Assembly: GCA_964545855.1 (NCBI GenBank)
Contig: CAZJHD010000006.1
Span: 1 to 64,000 of the forward strand
Length of the DNA stretch: 64,000 bases
From: CAZJHD01 sp964545855
GTDB taxonomy: Bacteria; Planctomycetota; UBA1135; JACQFD01
Direction of reading: 5' to 3'
Positions 18,052 to 28,117 of the stretch are shown here, in pieces. Position 1 is the stretch's first letter. Every line of letters starts with the position of its first letter. The notes beneath the pieces are model-generated. The model was not told the origin of the DNA and did not search any database. It saw nothing but the letters and a program-made list of their open reading frames with translations. The position numbers and the translations under genes were made by a program.

Positions 18052-18996
18052 ATGAAAGTCCTCGTCACCGGCGCCACGGGTCTCGTGGGCCGCCATCTCC
18101 TCCCCGAGCTCCTCCGCGCGGAGCATCAGGTTCGCGCCTTCGTGCGGCCCGGACGGGAGGGCGCCCTGCGGAACCCCGACCTCTCCCCCTTCGACGCGTC
18201 GAAGGTGGAGATCGCCGTCGGCGACCTCACCGACTTCGACTCCCTGCCGGGCGCGGCCAAGGGGTGCGACGCCGTGATCCACCTGGGAGCGCAGCTCCCC
18301 TCGGCGCCGGAAGAGGAGATGAAGGCCGTCAACATCTACGGCACGCGCGAGCTCGTCCTCGCCGCGAAGAAGGTGCACGTCCGCCGCTTCCTCCACTTCT
18401 CCTCGGCGGAGTGCTCCGACAACCTCGTCTACAGCATCTTCCGCGACACGAAGAAGGCGTCCGAGAAGCCGGTGCGCGGGAACAACATGGAGTGGACCGT
18501 CTTCCGTCCCGCTCCGATCTACGGCCCCGGCGACGAGCGATTCCTCGGGCCCATCGTCCGGAGGATCGAGAAGGGCGAGGCCTTCGACGTGCCCGGGGAC
18601 GGCTCGATCCGCATGGCGCCGGTGCATGCCGAGGACGCGGCGCGCGCCGTGGTGAACACGCTCGCCTACGGGATGGCCGTCGACGCCGTCTACCACTTGG
18701 CGGGCCCGGGGATCGCCTACGACGCGATGCTCCGGGCCGTCGGCGCGGTCATCGGCAAGGACCCGAAGATCGCCCACTCCTCCCTCGCGCTGAAGGAGAG
18801 GTGGCTCTCGATCGTCGACCTCTTCACGCGCGATCCCGACAAGCGGTTCGCGCTCTCGACGCGACGCAACGACCTGCGGTGGTTCCTGAAGGACCACGTC
18901 TACCCGACGGACGACGCCGTGCGGCAGATCTCCTTCGAGCCCCGGGACTTCCCGACGGGCGTGAAGCAGGCGTGCGCGACGCGCTGGTGGAGCTGA
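18052..18996 (+). CDS. NAD(P)-dependent epimerase/dehydratase lacking the SDR tyrosine
   Basis: An extended short-chain dehydrogenase of 314 residues. The nucleotide-binding motif is TGATGLVGRHL at residue 7. VGDLTDFDSL, VIHLGAQ and VFRPAPIYGPGDERF are typical of sugar epimerases and atypical SDRs. Where the catalytic YxxxK should follow the SSAE strand, the sequence reads IFRDTKKASEK, so the tyrosine is missing. The protein may bind NAD(P)H as an assembly or regulatory factor, like the atypical complex-I-type SDRs, or have altered chemistry. It is a single gene, with CAGACT 17 nt upstream of the ATG as a possible -10. Confidence 0.85.
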   Translation: MKVLVTGATGLVGRHLLPELLRAEHQVRAFVRPGREGALRNPDLSPFDASKVEIAVGDLTDFDSLPGAAKGCDAVIHLGAQLPSAPEEEMKAVNIYGTRELVLAAKKVHVRRFLHFSSAECSDNLVYSIFRDTKKASEKPVRGNNMEWTVFRPAPIYGPGDERFLGPIVRRIEKGEAFDVPGDGSIRMAPVHAEDAARAVVNTLAYGMAVDAVYHLAGPGIAYDAMLRAVGAVIGKDPKIAHSSLALKERWLSIVDLFTRDPDKRFALSTRRNDLRWFLKDHVYPTDDAVRQISFEPRDFPTGVKQACATRWWS

Positions 18997-19045
18997 GGGC
19001 GCGGCGAGGCCCGCGCGCGGCTCGAAGGACTCCTGCCTCGGGCCG

Positions 19046-19429
19046 TCAGCCCGCCGCCGGTCCGCAGTAGGCGTCGAGGCCGCGCTTCGCCCAGACGAGA
19101 GCCACCCACTGCGTGCCGGCCGCCTTCATCTCGAGGCCGAGGACGCGCGCGAGGTAGTGGAGCTGCTGCTCGAAGTTGAGCTTCGCGATGGCCGCCCGCT
19201 CCGGGCCGAGCCGCGCGGCGAGCGCGGCGCCGAAGGACTCGGCGTAGGCACGCCCCTTCGCGACGGGGTCGCTCTGGTCGGCGCCGGCGGCTCCCTCGGG
19301 AACCGTCTCCGCGACCTTCGCGAGGAACGTCTCCTCCGGCTGGTCGAGGATCGGACGCGGGTCGAAGCTCGCGCGCATGGTGGAGGGCGGAGTCTTCAGC
19401 GTTTCTTGGATCGTGACGCGAACGGGCAT
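19046..19429 (-). CDS. Hypothetical 127-residue protein
   Basis: I recognise no family. The 127-residue product has no signal peptide or membrane segment. A proline-containing N-terminal third (DPRPILDQPEETFLAKV) precedes a helical region (FGAALAARLGPERAAIAKL) and a hydrophobic end with WVALVWAKRG and a single cysteine. It is transcribed from the strand opposite the epimerase and converges on it. Codon use looks like that of its neighbours. Confidence 0.55.
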   Translation of the reverse strand: MPVRVTIQETLKTPPSTMRASFDPRPILDQPEETFLAKVAETVPEGAAGADQSDPVAKGRAYAESFGAALAARLGPERAAIAKLNFEQQLHYLARVLGLEMKAAGTQWVALVWAKRGLDAYCGPAAG

Positions 19430-19498
19430 GGCACGGAGGAAGGCGGGTTCGAGTGAGAGCGAGTGCGTCGGAGGCCGAGGGCCGCGGGCGTCGTGCGC

Positions 19499-20557
19499 CT
19501 ACCTCCGCGGCCGGAAGAGATAGACGATGCCGGAGGCGTTCTCCTGCCACGTGCGCCAGATCTCGTCGCGCCGGTAGACGCGCCGGACGGCGTCGGGATC
19601 GGCGGCGGGATCGTTCACGACGAGGTCTCCCTCCTTCGTGAAGCCGACGACGACGATCAGATGGCCGCTCGAGCTCGGAAGGGGCGCTCCCGTGAGCTCC
19701 CCCTCCTTCCACGAGTGCGACAACACGACGGGCCGGCCCGCGGCGATCTCCTCCTCCAGCTCGGCGAAGCCGAGGGCGCGCACGGCGAAGGCCTCCCCCA
19801 GGAGCTCGCCGGCGACGGCGGCGTTCGCCGACCAGTTGCCGTACACGTCGCCCACGGGATCGTGCACGCGCGCCGCGATCTCCGCCGTCGGGCGCGCGGC
19901 GCCGAGGAACGCGAGCGACATGGAGAGCGCCGTCGGGCTGCAGATCCGCCGCGCGATCTTCGGGTCCTCCGCGTTCTGGGAGCGCGTGGGGACGTCGAGC
20001 GTCCTTCCCCAGGCCGGCGCCGGTGCGTCGGGCTGGCGATCGGGAGCGGCGCGCCGGTACCAGGTGGCGCCGAGGGAGCGGAGCGTCACGGCGCCCGTGC
20101 GACGGACGCGCACCTGGAACGCGGCGAACCGGAGGTGCAGGGCGTTCACGGCGAGCGTGTCCACGTCGACGCCCGCGATCGCGTCGGGCTCCTGCTTCAC
20201 GCTCGCGTACCGGACCGGCCCCTCGGCGCCGCGCTCGCCGCGTCCCAGGACGAACCACTTCGACCAGACGTCGGCGGTGCGCACGCGCAACTCGAAGTCC
20301 GCCCGCGAGCCCGGCTCGAAGGTCGCGTTCCAGGAGAGAACGGCGCGCTCCGCCGGCTCCGGCAGGAGGAACGAGCCGGACACGAGAGCGCCCTGATCCT
20401 CATGCAGCTCGCCGGGATCGATGGAGGTCCAGAGCGGTCCGCGCCGCGTCGCCGGAGCACGGGAGTGCGTCGGGGCGGGGCGGCTCTCGGCGCGGGGCTC
20501 CTGGCTCTGGACCACGGGCGCGAGCGCGAGTGACGCGAGGGTGAGGGCGAGGCTCAT
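19499..20557 (-). CDS. Secreted C39-like cysteine peptidase
   Basis: A 352-residue exported protein. Residues 1-18 (LALTLASLALAPVVQSQ) look like a signal peptide. A beta-rich region (about 40-185) contains W-x-x-I-D and RADFELRVRTADVWSKWF segments. The C-terminal 150 residues resemble the C39_2 papain-like fold: a cysteine in RRICSPTALSMSL, a histidine in SGHLIVVVGF and a following ND-P-A turn, in the order expected for Cys-His-Asn/Asp. It probably cleaves peptides in the periplasm or outside the cell. TAGCAT ends 6 nt before the ATG with no Shine-Dalgarno sequence, suggesting a leaderless transcript. Confidence 0.82.
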   Translation of the reverse strand: MSLALTLASLALAPVVQSQEPRAESRPAPTHSRAPATRRGPLWTSIDPGELHEDQGALVSGSFLLPEPAERAVLSWNATFEPGSRADFELRVRTADVWSKWFVLGRGERGAEGPVRYASVKQEPDAIAGVDVDTLAVNALHLRFAAFQVRVRRTGAVTLRSLGATWYRRAAPDRQPDAPAPAWGRTLDVPTRSQNAEDPKIARRICSPTALSMSLAFLGAARPTAEIAARVHDPVGDVYGNWSANAAVAGELLGEAFAVRALGFAELEEEIAAGRPVVLSHSWKEGELTGAPLPSSSGHLIVVVGFTKEGDLVVNDPAADPDAVRRVYRRDEIWRTWQENASGIVYLFRPRR

Positions 20558-20563
20558 GCCGGG

Positions 20564-20569
20564 ATGCTA
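20564..20569 (-). promoter_or_regulatory. Candidate -10 element for a leaderless transcript (C39-like gene)
   Basis: TAGCAT (TANNNT) lies on the minus strand, with 6 nt between it and the ATG at 20557. No Shine-Dalgarno sequence is present, so transcription would start at or next to the start codon. Confidence 0.5.
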
Positions 20570-21493
20570 CCGCCGCGCGCCGGGCCGGAACGTGGCGGCG
20601 CCCGCCACCCACTGCAGGTCGATCCAGCGCGCCGCGGGCCCCACGAAGAAGAGTGCGAACATCGGCGGTGCCCAGAGCACGAAGTCGAGGCCCGGGAGCC
20701 GCCATTCGTTCTGCATCCGGAAGAGGTGCTCCACGACGGCCACTCCGACGACGACGGCGATGCGCGCCGCGCGGCGGCTCACGATCGTCGCCGGGTCGGT
20801 GATCATGAAGAAGATGAAGAGCGTGTGCATCGGCCCCGTGAGGGGCGCGATCTCCGAGAGGTACCCGTTCCCCGTCTGTTGGCTGCGCAGCGCCGCGAGC
20901 GCGGCGAAGGCGACGAGGTAGGAGAGCGTGACGTGGAGCACGCGCGCGCGCCGCGCGACGAGGAGGCCCCACGCCCAGACGAAGGCGAGGGCGCCGAGGG
21001 AGTTCCCCCACTGCGTGCTGAGGATCGCCACGTGGTCCGGCGCCGTCAGCAGCAGCGCGCAGATGCCGAAGTTCGTCGGGTTGCAGAGGTGGCGCCGGCG
21101 CCAGGTGATCGCGTACTTCGACCCGATGGAGAGGAGCGATCCGAGGGCGAAGGGCCAGAGGCCGTAGGTCGGCTTCACCAGGATCACGACCGAGAGACCG
21201 CTGATGATCGCGCTGGCGACGTTCGGCCAGATCCCGCGGGTCGCGCGCGAGAGCACGGCGTCGGCGGCGACGGCGCAGAGGAGTCCGACGGCGAGCCGGT
21301 CGAATCCTCCGATCGTCTGGAAGAGGAGCTGCCCGACGACGAGGATCGACGTCGCGAGGCCCACCTGGAGGTAGCGGGGATCGATCGAGCCGAGCCAGCC
21401 GGAGGCGGAACGCGGAGCGGTGCCCGCGGCGGGGCCTTCGGGCCGCGCGGGACCGGGCGGGGCGACGACGGTGGGCTCGGCGCGGGAGGTCAC
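20567..21493 (-). CDS. RnfD/NqrB-like polytopic membrane protein
   Basis: A 308-residue membrane protein with a proline-rich N-terminal tail of about 35 residues and roughly nine hydrophobic helices. The fold class looks like the NQR2/RnfD/RnfE family: LCNPTNFGICALLL resembles the N-P-x-x-x-G segment of RnfD, and FMITDPATIVSRRAARI resembles its D-P-x-T loop. I do not see the covalent-flavin threonine motif, so electron transport is uncertain. It starts 4 nt after the stop of the CRTAC1 gene, and the two are probably co-expressed. There are no other Rnf or Nqr genes in the window, so it is not part of a standard Rnf complex. Confidence 0.75.
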   Translation of the reverse strand: MTSRAEPTVVAPPGPARPEGPAAGTAPRSASGWLGSIDPRYLQVGLATSILVVGQLLFQTIGGFDRLAVGLLCAVAADAVLSRATRGIWPNVASAIISGLSVVILVKPTYGLWPFALGSLLSIGSKYAITWRRRHLCNPTNFGICALLLTAPDHVAILSTQWGNSLGALAFVWAWGLLVARRARVLHVTLSYLVAFAALAALRSQQTGNGYLSEIAPLTGPMHTLFIFFMITDPATIVSRRAARIAVVVGVAVVEHLFRMQNEWRLPGLDFVLWAPPMFALFFVGPAARWIDLQWVAGAATFRPGARR

Positions 21494-21497
21494 GGGC

Positions 21498-23342
21498 TCA
21501 GCGCGGCTCCTCGACGGAATGGATCCGGCCGACGGCGACGGGGCCGAGCCGCTGCAGCCGGCCCGAGGGCCACCGGATCGAGACGTCGCGGACGCGCGCG
21601 TCGCGGCCGAGCCCGAAGCGCACCACCTTGTCGTTCTGGGCGCTGAGACCGCTGCCGCCGTCGACGACGGCCGCCTGCTCCCGCGCGACGCCGCCGCTCT
21701 CCCAGAGGATGCGCACCTCGGCGCCCACGGCGGAGCGGTTCGACGTCTCCGGGGCCGGCGCGTCGCCACGGGCGGCGCCCTCGAGCCGGAAGGAGACGGA
21801 GCCGTTGGCCGGGTCGCGCAGGCTCCGGTAGACGACGAGAGGGCCCTTCTGATTCGCCACGATCACGTCGACGGCGCCACGGCGCGCGAGATCGGCCACG
21901 GCGACGGCGCGGCCGTCGAGCACGTCCATCTCCCCCACCTCCTGCGCCACGTCGACGAACTGCGCGTCGCCGAGATTCTTCAGGACGCGCGAGCGCTCGT
22001 AGCCCGACAGCGACCGGTCTCCGATCGGCGTCCACTGCGATGCGTCGCGGAAGAGGTTCCCCGCGCCGCTCGCGATGCGGCCCATGTCGTACCAGTAGTC
22101 GCGCTCGCGGCTCCCGGAGATGAAGCCGTTCGCGACGAACAGGTCGACGAGGCCGTCGTCGTCCAGGTCGGCGAACTGGGAGCCCCAGGCCCAGCCGCAG
22201 TCGGCGACGTCGCCTTCGGCGATGTTGCGCATGCGGCCGCGGTCCGCGATCTCGTTCAGGCGGAGGTTGTTCCCCTGGAAGAGGAACCCCTTCCGCGAGA
22301 TGTTCGTGACGTACACGTCGAGGCGTCCCTTCCCGCGCACGTCTCCGACGGAGACGGACATCCCGCTCTTCGAGATGCCCTCGAGCCCCACGTCGCCAGC
22401 GCGCTCGAACCGAGCGCCCTGACGGTTCAGGAACAGCTCCTCCGGGCCGTAGTCGTTCGCGAGGTAGAGATCGGTCCAGCCGTCGCCGTCGAAGTCCGCC
22501 GCCGTGACGGCGAGGGTCCAGCGCGTCGACTGCACGCCCATCGCGTCCGTCACGTCCTCGAAGCGGCCGCCGCCAACGTTGCGGAAGAGGACGTTGCGCC
22601 CGCCGTTGCGGGCGAACTCGAAGCTCTCCTGCATGATGTCGGTCGTCGTGAGGTTCCAGAGGTCGAGCTCCTCGCGGAAGTAGCCGCCCACGTAGAGATC
22701 GAGGCGCCCGTCGCGGTCGAAGTCGATCCAGCAGGCGGAGACGGCGTTCATCCAGCGCTTCAGGCCGGAGGCCTCCGTCACGTCCTCGAAGGTGGCGTCG
22801 CCGCGATTGCGGAGCAGCGCCGGGTATCCGAAGCGCACGAGGAAGAGGTCCTCGTCGCCGTCGGCGTCCACGTCGGCCCAGATCGAGGCCATCGAGACGC
22901 CGACTCCAGCGCGGTTCACGTCCGACGCGCCGCTGTCGGCCGGCGCCGGAGAGAAGGTGCCGTCGCCACGGTTCAGGAAGAGCGCGTTTCCGTGGCCGAA
23001 GTCGCTGTTCGTCGCGTAGAGGTCGGGCCAGCCGTCGCCGTTGGCGTCGCAGACCGACACCGCCGCGCCGAGACCCGCCACGTGCGCCTCGATGTTCGCG
23101 ATCTTCGGGTCGAAGTGCGGCGCGTGGTGATGGAAGTCGAGGCCGAGGGCGCGCGCGGACTCGACGAGCCGGAAGCCGTGACGCCCGAGGGAGCCGTCCT
23201 GCGGGCCGACGGGAACGATCGAGCGCGCGCCCCGGTGGCCCAGCGCATACGAGAGCGCGATCGTGCCGAGGAAGAGCACGACCACGACGGGCCGGACCGC
23301 CGGATGGGGCCTGTAGATCGGTCGGGCGGCGGGCGCTGGCAT
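21498..23342 (-). CDS. CRTAC1-type FG-GAP/VCBS repeat protein with ASPIC/UnbV domain
   Basis: A 614-residue secreted or membrane-anchored protein. A single hydrophobic helix (residues 18-35) is followed by about seven FG-GAP/VCBS repeats. Each has a calcium-type D-x-N/D-G-D-x-D/P-L loop, for example DANGDGWPDLY, DVDADGDEDLF and DFDGDGWTDLY, typical of beta-propellers. The C-terminal 90 residues, with N-R-S-A-V-G-A-E-V-R-I and RWPSGRLQRL, are an ASPIC/UnbV domain. The propeller faces outside the cell and probably binds protein or carbohydrate. It is immediately upstream of the RnfD-like gene. Such CRTAC1 proteins are numerous in planctomycetes and most have no known role. Confidence 0.92.
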   Translation of the reverse strand: MPAPAARPIYRPHPAVRPVVVVLFLGTIALSYALGHRGARSIVPVGPQDGSLGRHGFRLVESARALGLDFHHHAPHFDPKIANIEAHVAGLGAAVSVCDANGDGWPDLYATNSDFGHGNALFLNRGDGTFSPAPADSGASDVNRAGVGVSMASIWADVDADGDEDLFLVRFGYPALLRNRGDATFEDVTEASGLKRWMNAVSACWIDFDRDGRLDLYVGGYFREELDLWNLTTTDIMQESFEFARNGGRNVLFRNVGGGRFEDVTDAMGVQSTRWTLAVTAADFDGDGWTDLYLANDYGPEELFLNRQGARFERAGDVGLEGISKSGMSVSVGDVRGKGRLDVYVTNISRKGFLFQGNNLRLNEIADRGRMRNIAEGDVADCGWAWGSQFADLDDDGLVDLFVANGFISGSRERDYWYDMGRIASGAGNLFRDASQWTPIGDRSLSGYERSRVLKNLGDAQFVDVAQEVGEMDVLDGRAVAVADLARRGAVDVIVANQKGPLVVYRSLRDPANGSVSFRLEGAARGDAPAPETSNRSAVGAEVRILWESGGVAREQAAVVDGGSGLSAQNDKVVRFGLGRDARVRDVSIRWPSGRLQRLGPVAVGRIHSVEEPR

Positions 23343-23435
23343 CTCGGCGCGGAGGAGGTCCGGACGAGGGTCGCAGCCGAGCGACGCGGGTCAAGCGCGG
23401 GCGCCCGACGGAGCGGCCTCCCCCTCGCCGGTCGC

Positions 23436-25184
<1,749 letters not shown>

Positions 25185-25233
25185 GGCGCGGGGATCGAGT
25201 CGCGGGAACGCGTCGCGGAGATGGAAGCCGACG

Positions 25234-25239
25234 AGTCTA
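25234..25239 (-). promoter_or_regulatory. Candidate -10 element of the acetyl-CoA synthetase gene
   Basis: TAGACT on the minus strand, 49 nt before the ATG. It is identical to the hexamers before gatB, tRNA-Ile and the gene at 28258. No recognisable -35 is visible. Confidence 0.45.
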
Positions 25240-25262
25240 CAGCCCGGAGCCGCGCGCCCGGC

Positions 25263-25754
25263 TCAGCGCCGCGTGCGGTGGAACGCGATCAGGTCCTGGC
25301 TGGGCGGCTTCACGCCGAGCTGGCGGAGCAGCGTCACGAGCTGGCCCCGGTGGTAGCTCTGGTGGTTCACGAGGTGAGGGACCATCTGCGAGTAGAGGTG
25401 CTCGAAGGGCTCCCCCTTGGAGTTCGTCATGCGGAGCGCCGCGTTCGCGTCGTCGATCGTCGCGACGAAGGCGACGATCGCGCCGTCGACGGCGCGCCAG
25501 CGCGCGACGAGGTCGGCGGCCTCGCGGGGGAACGACTCCGCCGGCGCGAGCGGGCTCCAGGGCTCCTTCCTCCAGCGCGAGAGCCAGAGCTCCGCGGCGC
25601 CCACCAGGTGCGCGACCGTCGCGTGCACCGACGGGAAGCTGCTCTCGAGGCGCCGGTGGAAGGCCTCGGGCGCGAGGGCGAGGAGGGCCGGCGCCACGCG
25701 CTCCGTGGCCCAGGCATTGAACTCGGCGAGGAGTCGCAGGTCGGATCGATCCAA
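25263..25754 (-). CDS. DinB-family four-helix metalloprotein
   Basis: A 163-residue DinB/YfiT-like protein. The predicted four-helix bundle carries the three metal-binding histidines: one in SVHATVAHLVGAAELWL near residue 45, and the H-x-x-x-H pair in VNHQSYHRGQLVTLL near the end. Many family members are thiol-dependent transferases or stress proteins with divalent metals, and the substrate here is unknown. The start is TTG at 25754, chosen because GGAGGGA lies 8 nt upstream and the reading frame upstream has no better start. It precedes the acetyl-CoA synthetase gene on the same strand. Confidence 0.85.
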   Translation of the reverse strand: MDRSDLRLLAEFNAWATERVAPALLALAPEAFHRRLESSFPSVHATVAHLVGAAELWLSRWRKEPWSPLAPAESFPREAADLVARWRAVDGAIVAFVATIDDANAALRMTNSKGEPFEHLYSQMVPHLVNHQSYHRGQLVTLLRQLGVKPPSQDLIAFHRTRR

Positions 25755-25819
25755 GGCGGTGTCCCTCCGCAGGGAGCCGCCCACTCTACCGGCCCGGGGC
25801 CGCCCCGCCGGGCGACGCG

Positions 25820-26419
25820 TCAGGCGTCGCGACGGAGCACGAGGTCGAAGGGAAGCGCTCCTCCCTTCTCCTCGATCGCCGAGATCGTGCCCGGCGGGAG
25901 CGCGCTCTCGATCCGCTCGAGGAGCGCGCGCACCCAGTGCCGGTCGATGCGGCTGCGCAGCAGGCTCTCGCGCTCGTGCCGAAGACCGTTCAGCACGGCG
26001 GCGCGGATCGCGACCTCCGTCGCGCGGCGCGGGAGCACGCGGAAGACCTGCAGGTCGTTGATGGCCGCCAGGAGCGAGTCGGCGCTCCGCTCGATGCCGA
26101 CCAGGATCGAGACCAGGAGCGGACGCGTTGCACGCGCGCGCCGCAGCAGGTCGAGGGCGGCGTCGGGGTCCTCGCGACCCTCGACGATGGCGACGGCGAT
26201 CGTGCGGCTCGCGATCTCGACGATCGCCGCCTCCATGCTCCGGGCCGAGACGATGCGAGCCGGCACGCTGGACAGCGCGCGCACGAGGCGGCGGCGCCGC
26301 GAGTCGTCGGAGTCGACGACCAGGACGGTCGCCGAGCCGAGCGTTCCGGGGTCGTCGAGGACCGGCGGAGCGACGCGAGGCTCCGCGGCCATGGAGGCCG
26401 AGGGGGGCTGGATCGTCAT
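25820..26419 (-). CDS. Receiver-like regulatory protein without the phosphoacceptor aspartate
   Basis: The 199-residue protein starts with a 30-residue linker and then a CheY-like receiver fold. VLVVDSDDSRRRRLVRAL supplies the first strand and acidic pair, but the third strand reads VAIVEGREDPDAAL, so the expected phosphoacceptor aspartate is replaced by a non-aspartate residue (E or G). The conserved K/T region is also unclear. About 60 C-terminal residues form a charged helix and a short beta end (ISAIEEKGGALPFDLVL). There is no DNA-binding motif. It is probably a phosphorylation-independent pseudo-receiver. It is divergent from gatB. Confidence 0.65.
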   Translation of the reverse strand: MTIQPPSASMAAEPRVAPPVLDDPGTLGSATVLVVDSDDSRRRRLVRALSSVPARIVSARSMEAAIVEIASRTIAVAIVEGREDPDAALDLLRRARATRPLLVSILVGIERSADSLLAAINDLQVFRVLPRRATEVAIRAAVLNGLRHERESLLRSRIDRHWVRALLERIESALPPGTISAIEEKGGALPFDLVLRRDA

Positions 26420-26578
26420 GGGAGCACGCTCGGACCGCTCCCTCGGGAGTGAGAGCCGGGAGGCAGTCCGTCTCGCCGATCGGCGATCGAGGCCCCCCGA
26501 CTGGAGAACTTCTCGTGCCTCCCGGAAGGGGTGCCCCGGCGCACGCCGAGGACGCCGAGGTCGCGCAGCGGCGGCGAG

Positions 26579-26584
26579 TAGACT
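26579..26584 (+). promoter_or_regulatory. Candidate -10 element for leaderless gatB mRNA
   Basis: TAGACT, followed by 8 nt and then the ATG of gatB at 26593. There is no Shine-Dalgarno sequence. The spacing puts the transcription start at the start codon. Confidence 0.55.
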
Positions 26585-26592
26585 CCCGAGCG

Positions 26593-28029
26593 ATGCGACT
26601 TCGGCCCACCATCGGCCTCGAGACCCACGTCCAGCTCGCGACGTCGACGAAGCTCTTCTGCGGTTGCGCCAACCGCTTCGGCGATTCGCCGAACACGCTC
26701 GTCTGTCCGATCTGCTCGGGGCAGCCCGGTGTGCTGCCGGTCCTGAACCGCCAGGCCCTGCGGCTCGGCATCCGCGCGGCCCTCGCCCTCGACGCGGAGA
26801 TCGCGTCCTTCACGAAGTTCGACCGGAAGCACTACTTCTATCCCGACCTCCCGAAGGGCTTCCAGATCAGCCAATTCGATCTCCCCTTCTCCAAGGGCGG
26901 AGGCATCGCGCTCGCCTCCGGAGCCTTCGTGCGGCTGCGCCGGATCCATCTCGAGGAGGATGCCGGCAAGGCGATCCACGACCGCGGCGATGCGACGCTC
27001 GTCGATCTCAACCGCGCGGGCGTCCCGCTGATGGAGATCGTCACGGAGGCGGACGTGCACAGCGCCGAGGACGCCTTCGAGTACCTCACGCTCCTGAAGG
27101 AGCGCCTGCGCTTCGCCGGCGTCTCCGAGTGCGACATGGAGAAGGGATCGCTCCGCTGCGACGTGAACGTGAGCGTGCATCCCGAGGACGCGCACGGTCT
27201 CGGGACGCGCGCGGAGGTGAAGAACCTCAACTCCTTCGCGAACGTGCGGAAGGCGATCGAGTTCGAGATCGCGCGGCAGACGGAGGTGCTCGGCCGCGGC
27301 GGCAAGGTCGTGCAGGAGACGCGCACGTGGCGCGACGGCCAGGGCCGCACGGAGACGCTCCGCAGCAAAGAGGAGGCGCACGACTACCGCTACTTCCCGG
27401 AACCCGACCTCCCGCCCCTCGAGATCGGACGCGACCTCGTGGAGGAGATTCGCCGCGAGCTGCCGGAGGCGGCCGACGCCCGGCGCGCACGCTACGCGCG
27501 CGACTTCGGCCTGCATGCCGAGGAGCTGCAGACGCTCACCCTCGACCGCGCGAGCGGCGATTGGTTCGAGACGCTCGCCGCCGCCTGCGGCGACCCGAAG
27601 GCGGCGGCCGTCTGGGTCTGCGGCGAGGTGAGCCGGCTCCGGAACGAGCGCGGCGTCCCGATCGACGCGCTGCCCGTCACGCCGGCGCAGGTCGCCGCGG
27701 TGATCGCGCTCGTCCAGTCCGGACGTGCGAGCAACACGGCCGCGAAGCAGGTCTTCGCGGCGCTCGTGGAGCGCCCGGATCGCACGCCGGAGGCGCTGCT
27801 GCAGGAGCTCGGGCTCGAGCAGATCTCCGACGCCGGCGCCATCGAGGCGCTCTGCCGCGAGGTCCTCGCCGCCCACGCGAAGGCCGTGGCGGAGTTCCGC
27901 GCGGGCAAGGAGAAGGCGCTCGGTGCCGTCGTGGGGCAGGTGATGAAGCGCAGCGCGGGCCGCGCGAACCCGGCGCTCGTGCAGGAGACGCTCCGGCGCG
28001 TGCTTGCCGAGGGCGGTGGCGCCGGCTGA
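26593..28029 (+). CDS. gatB: Aspartyl/glutamyl-tRNA amidotransferase subunit B
   Basis: GatB is the tRNA-binding kinase subunit of the GatCAB amidotransferase, which turns Glu-tRNA(Gln) or Asp-tRNA(Asn) into the amide form. The 478-residue product has the family opening IGLETHVQLATSTKLFC, the zinc-binding cysteine pairs FCGC and CPIC, the DRKHYFYPDLPKGFQISQ block, and ADVHSAEDAFEYL with the SLRCDVNVSV kinase region. The C-terminal GatB/YqeY helical domain starts near residue 330. gatA and gatC are not in the window. Upstream is a TAGACT -10 element only 8 nt from the ATG. Confidence 0.96.
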   Translation: MRLRPTIGLETHVQLATSTKLFCGCANRFGDSPNTLVCPICSGQPGVLPVLNRQALRLGIRAALALDAEIASFTKFDRKHYFYPDLPKGFQISQFDLPFSKGGGIALASGAFVRLRRIHLEEDAGKAIHDRGDATLVDLNRAGVPLMEIVTEADVHSAEDAFEYLTLLKERLRFAGVSECDMEKGSLRCDVNVSVHPEDAHGLGTRAEVKNLNSFANVRKAIEFEIARQTEVLGRGGKVVQETRTWRDGQGRTETLRSKEEAHDYRYFPEPDLPPLEIGRDLVEEIRRELPEAADARRARYARDFGLHAEELQTLTLDRASGDWFETLAAACGDPKAAAVWVCGEVSRLRNERGVPIDALPVTPAQVAAVIALVQSGRASNTAAKQVFAALVERPDRTPEALLQELGLEQISDAGAIEALCREVLAAHAKAVAEFRAGKEKALGAVVGQVMKRSAGRANPALVQETLRRVLAEGGGAG

Positions 28030-28097
28030 CGCGCCGTGCGGCGGAGGCGCGCGCGGCCCGCAGCGTGGCCGCCCCGCAGTGTCGCCGGCACGCAGCG

Positions 28098-28103
28098 TAG
28101 ACT
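28098..28103 (+). promoter_or_regulatory. Candidate -10 element of tRNA-Ile
   Basis: TAGACT, 14 nt before the first base of the mature tRNA. Identical in sequence to the hexamers before gatB and the gene at 28258. Confidence 0.45.
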
Positions 28104-28117
28104 GAGCCCGTCGGGCC

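Noticed and set aside
13180..18996. Very long plus-strand open frames (for example 13180-18996 and 21420-28100)
   Set aside because: They lie opposite or across well-supported genes and have arginine/glutamate-rich nonsense composition typical of shadow frames in high-G+C DNA. Only the ends that coincide with real genes were kept.
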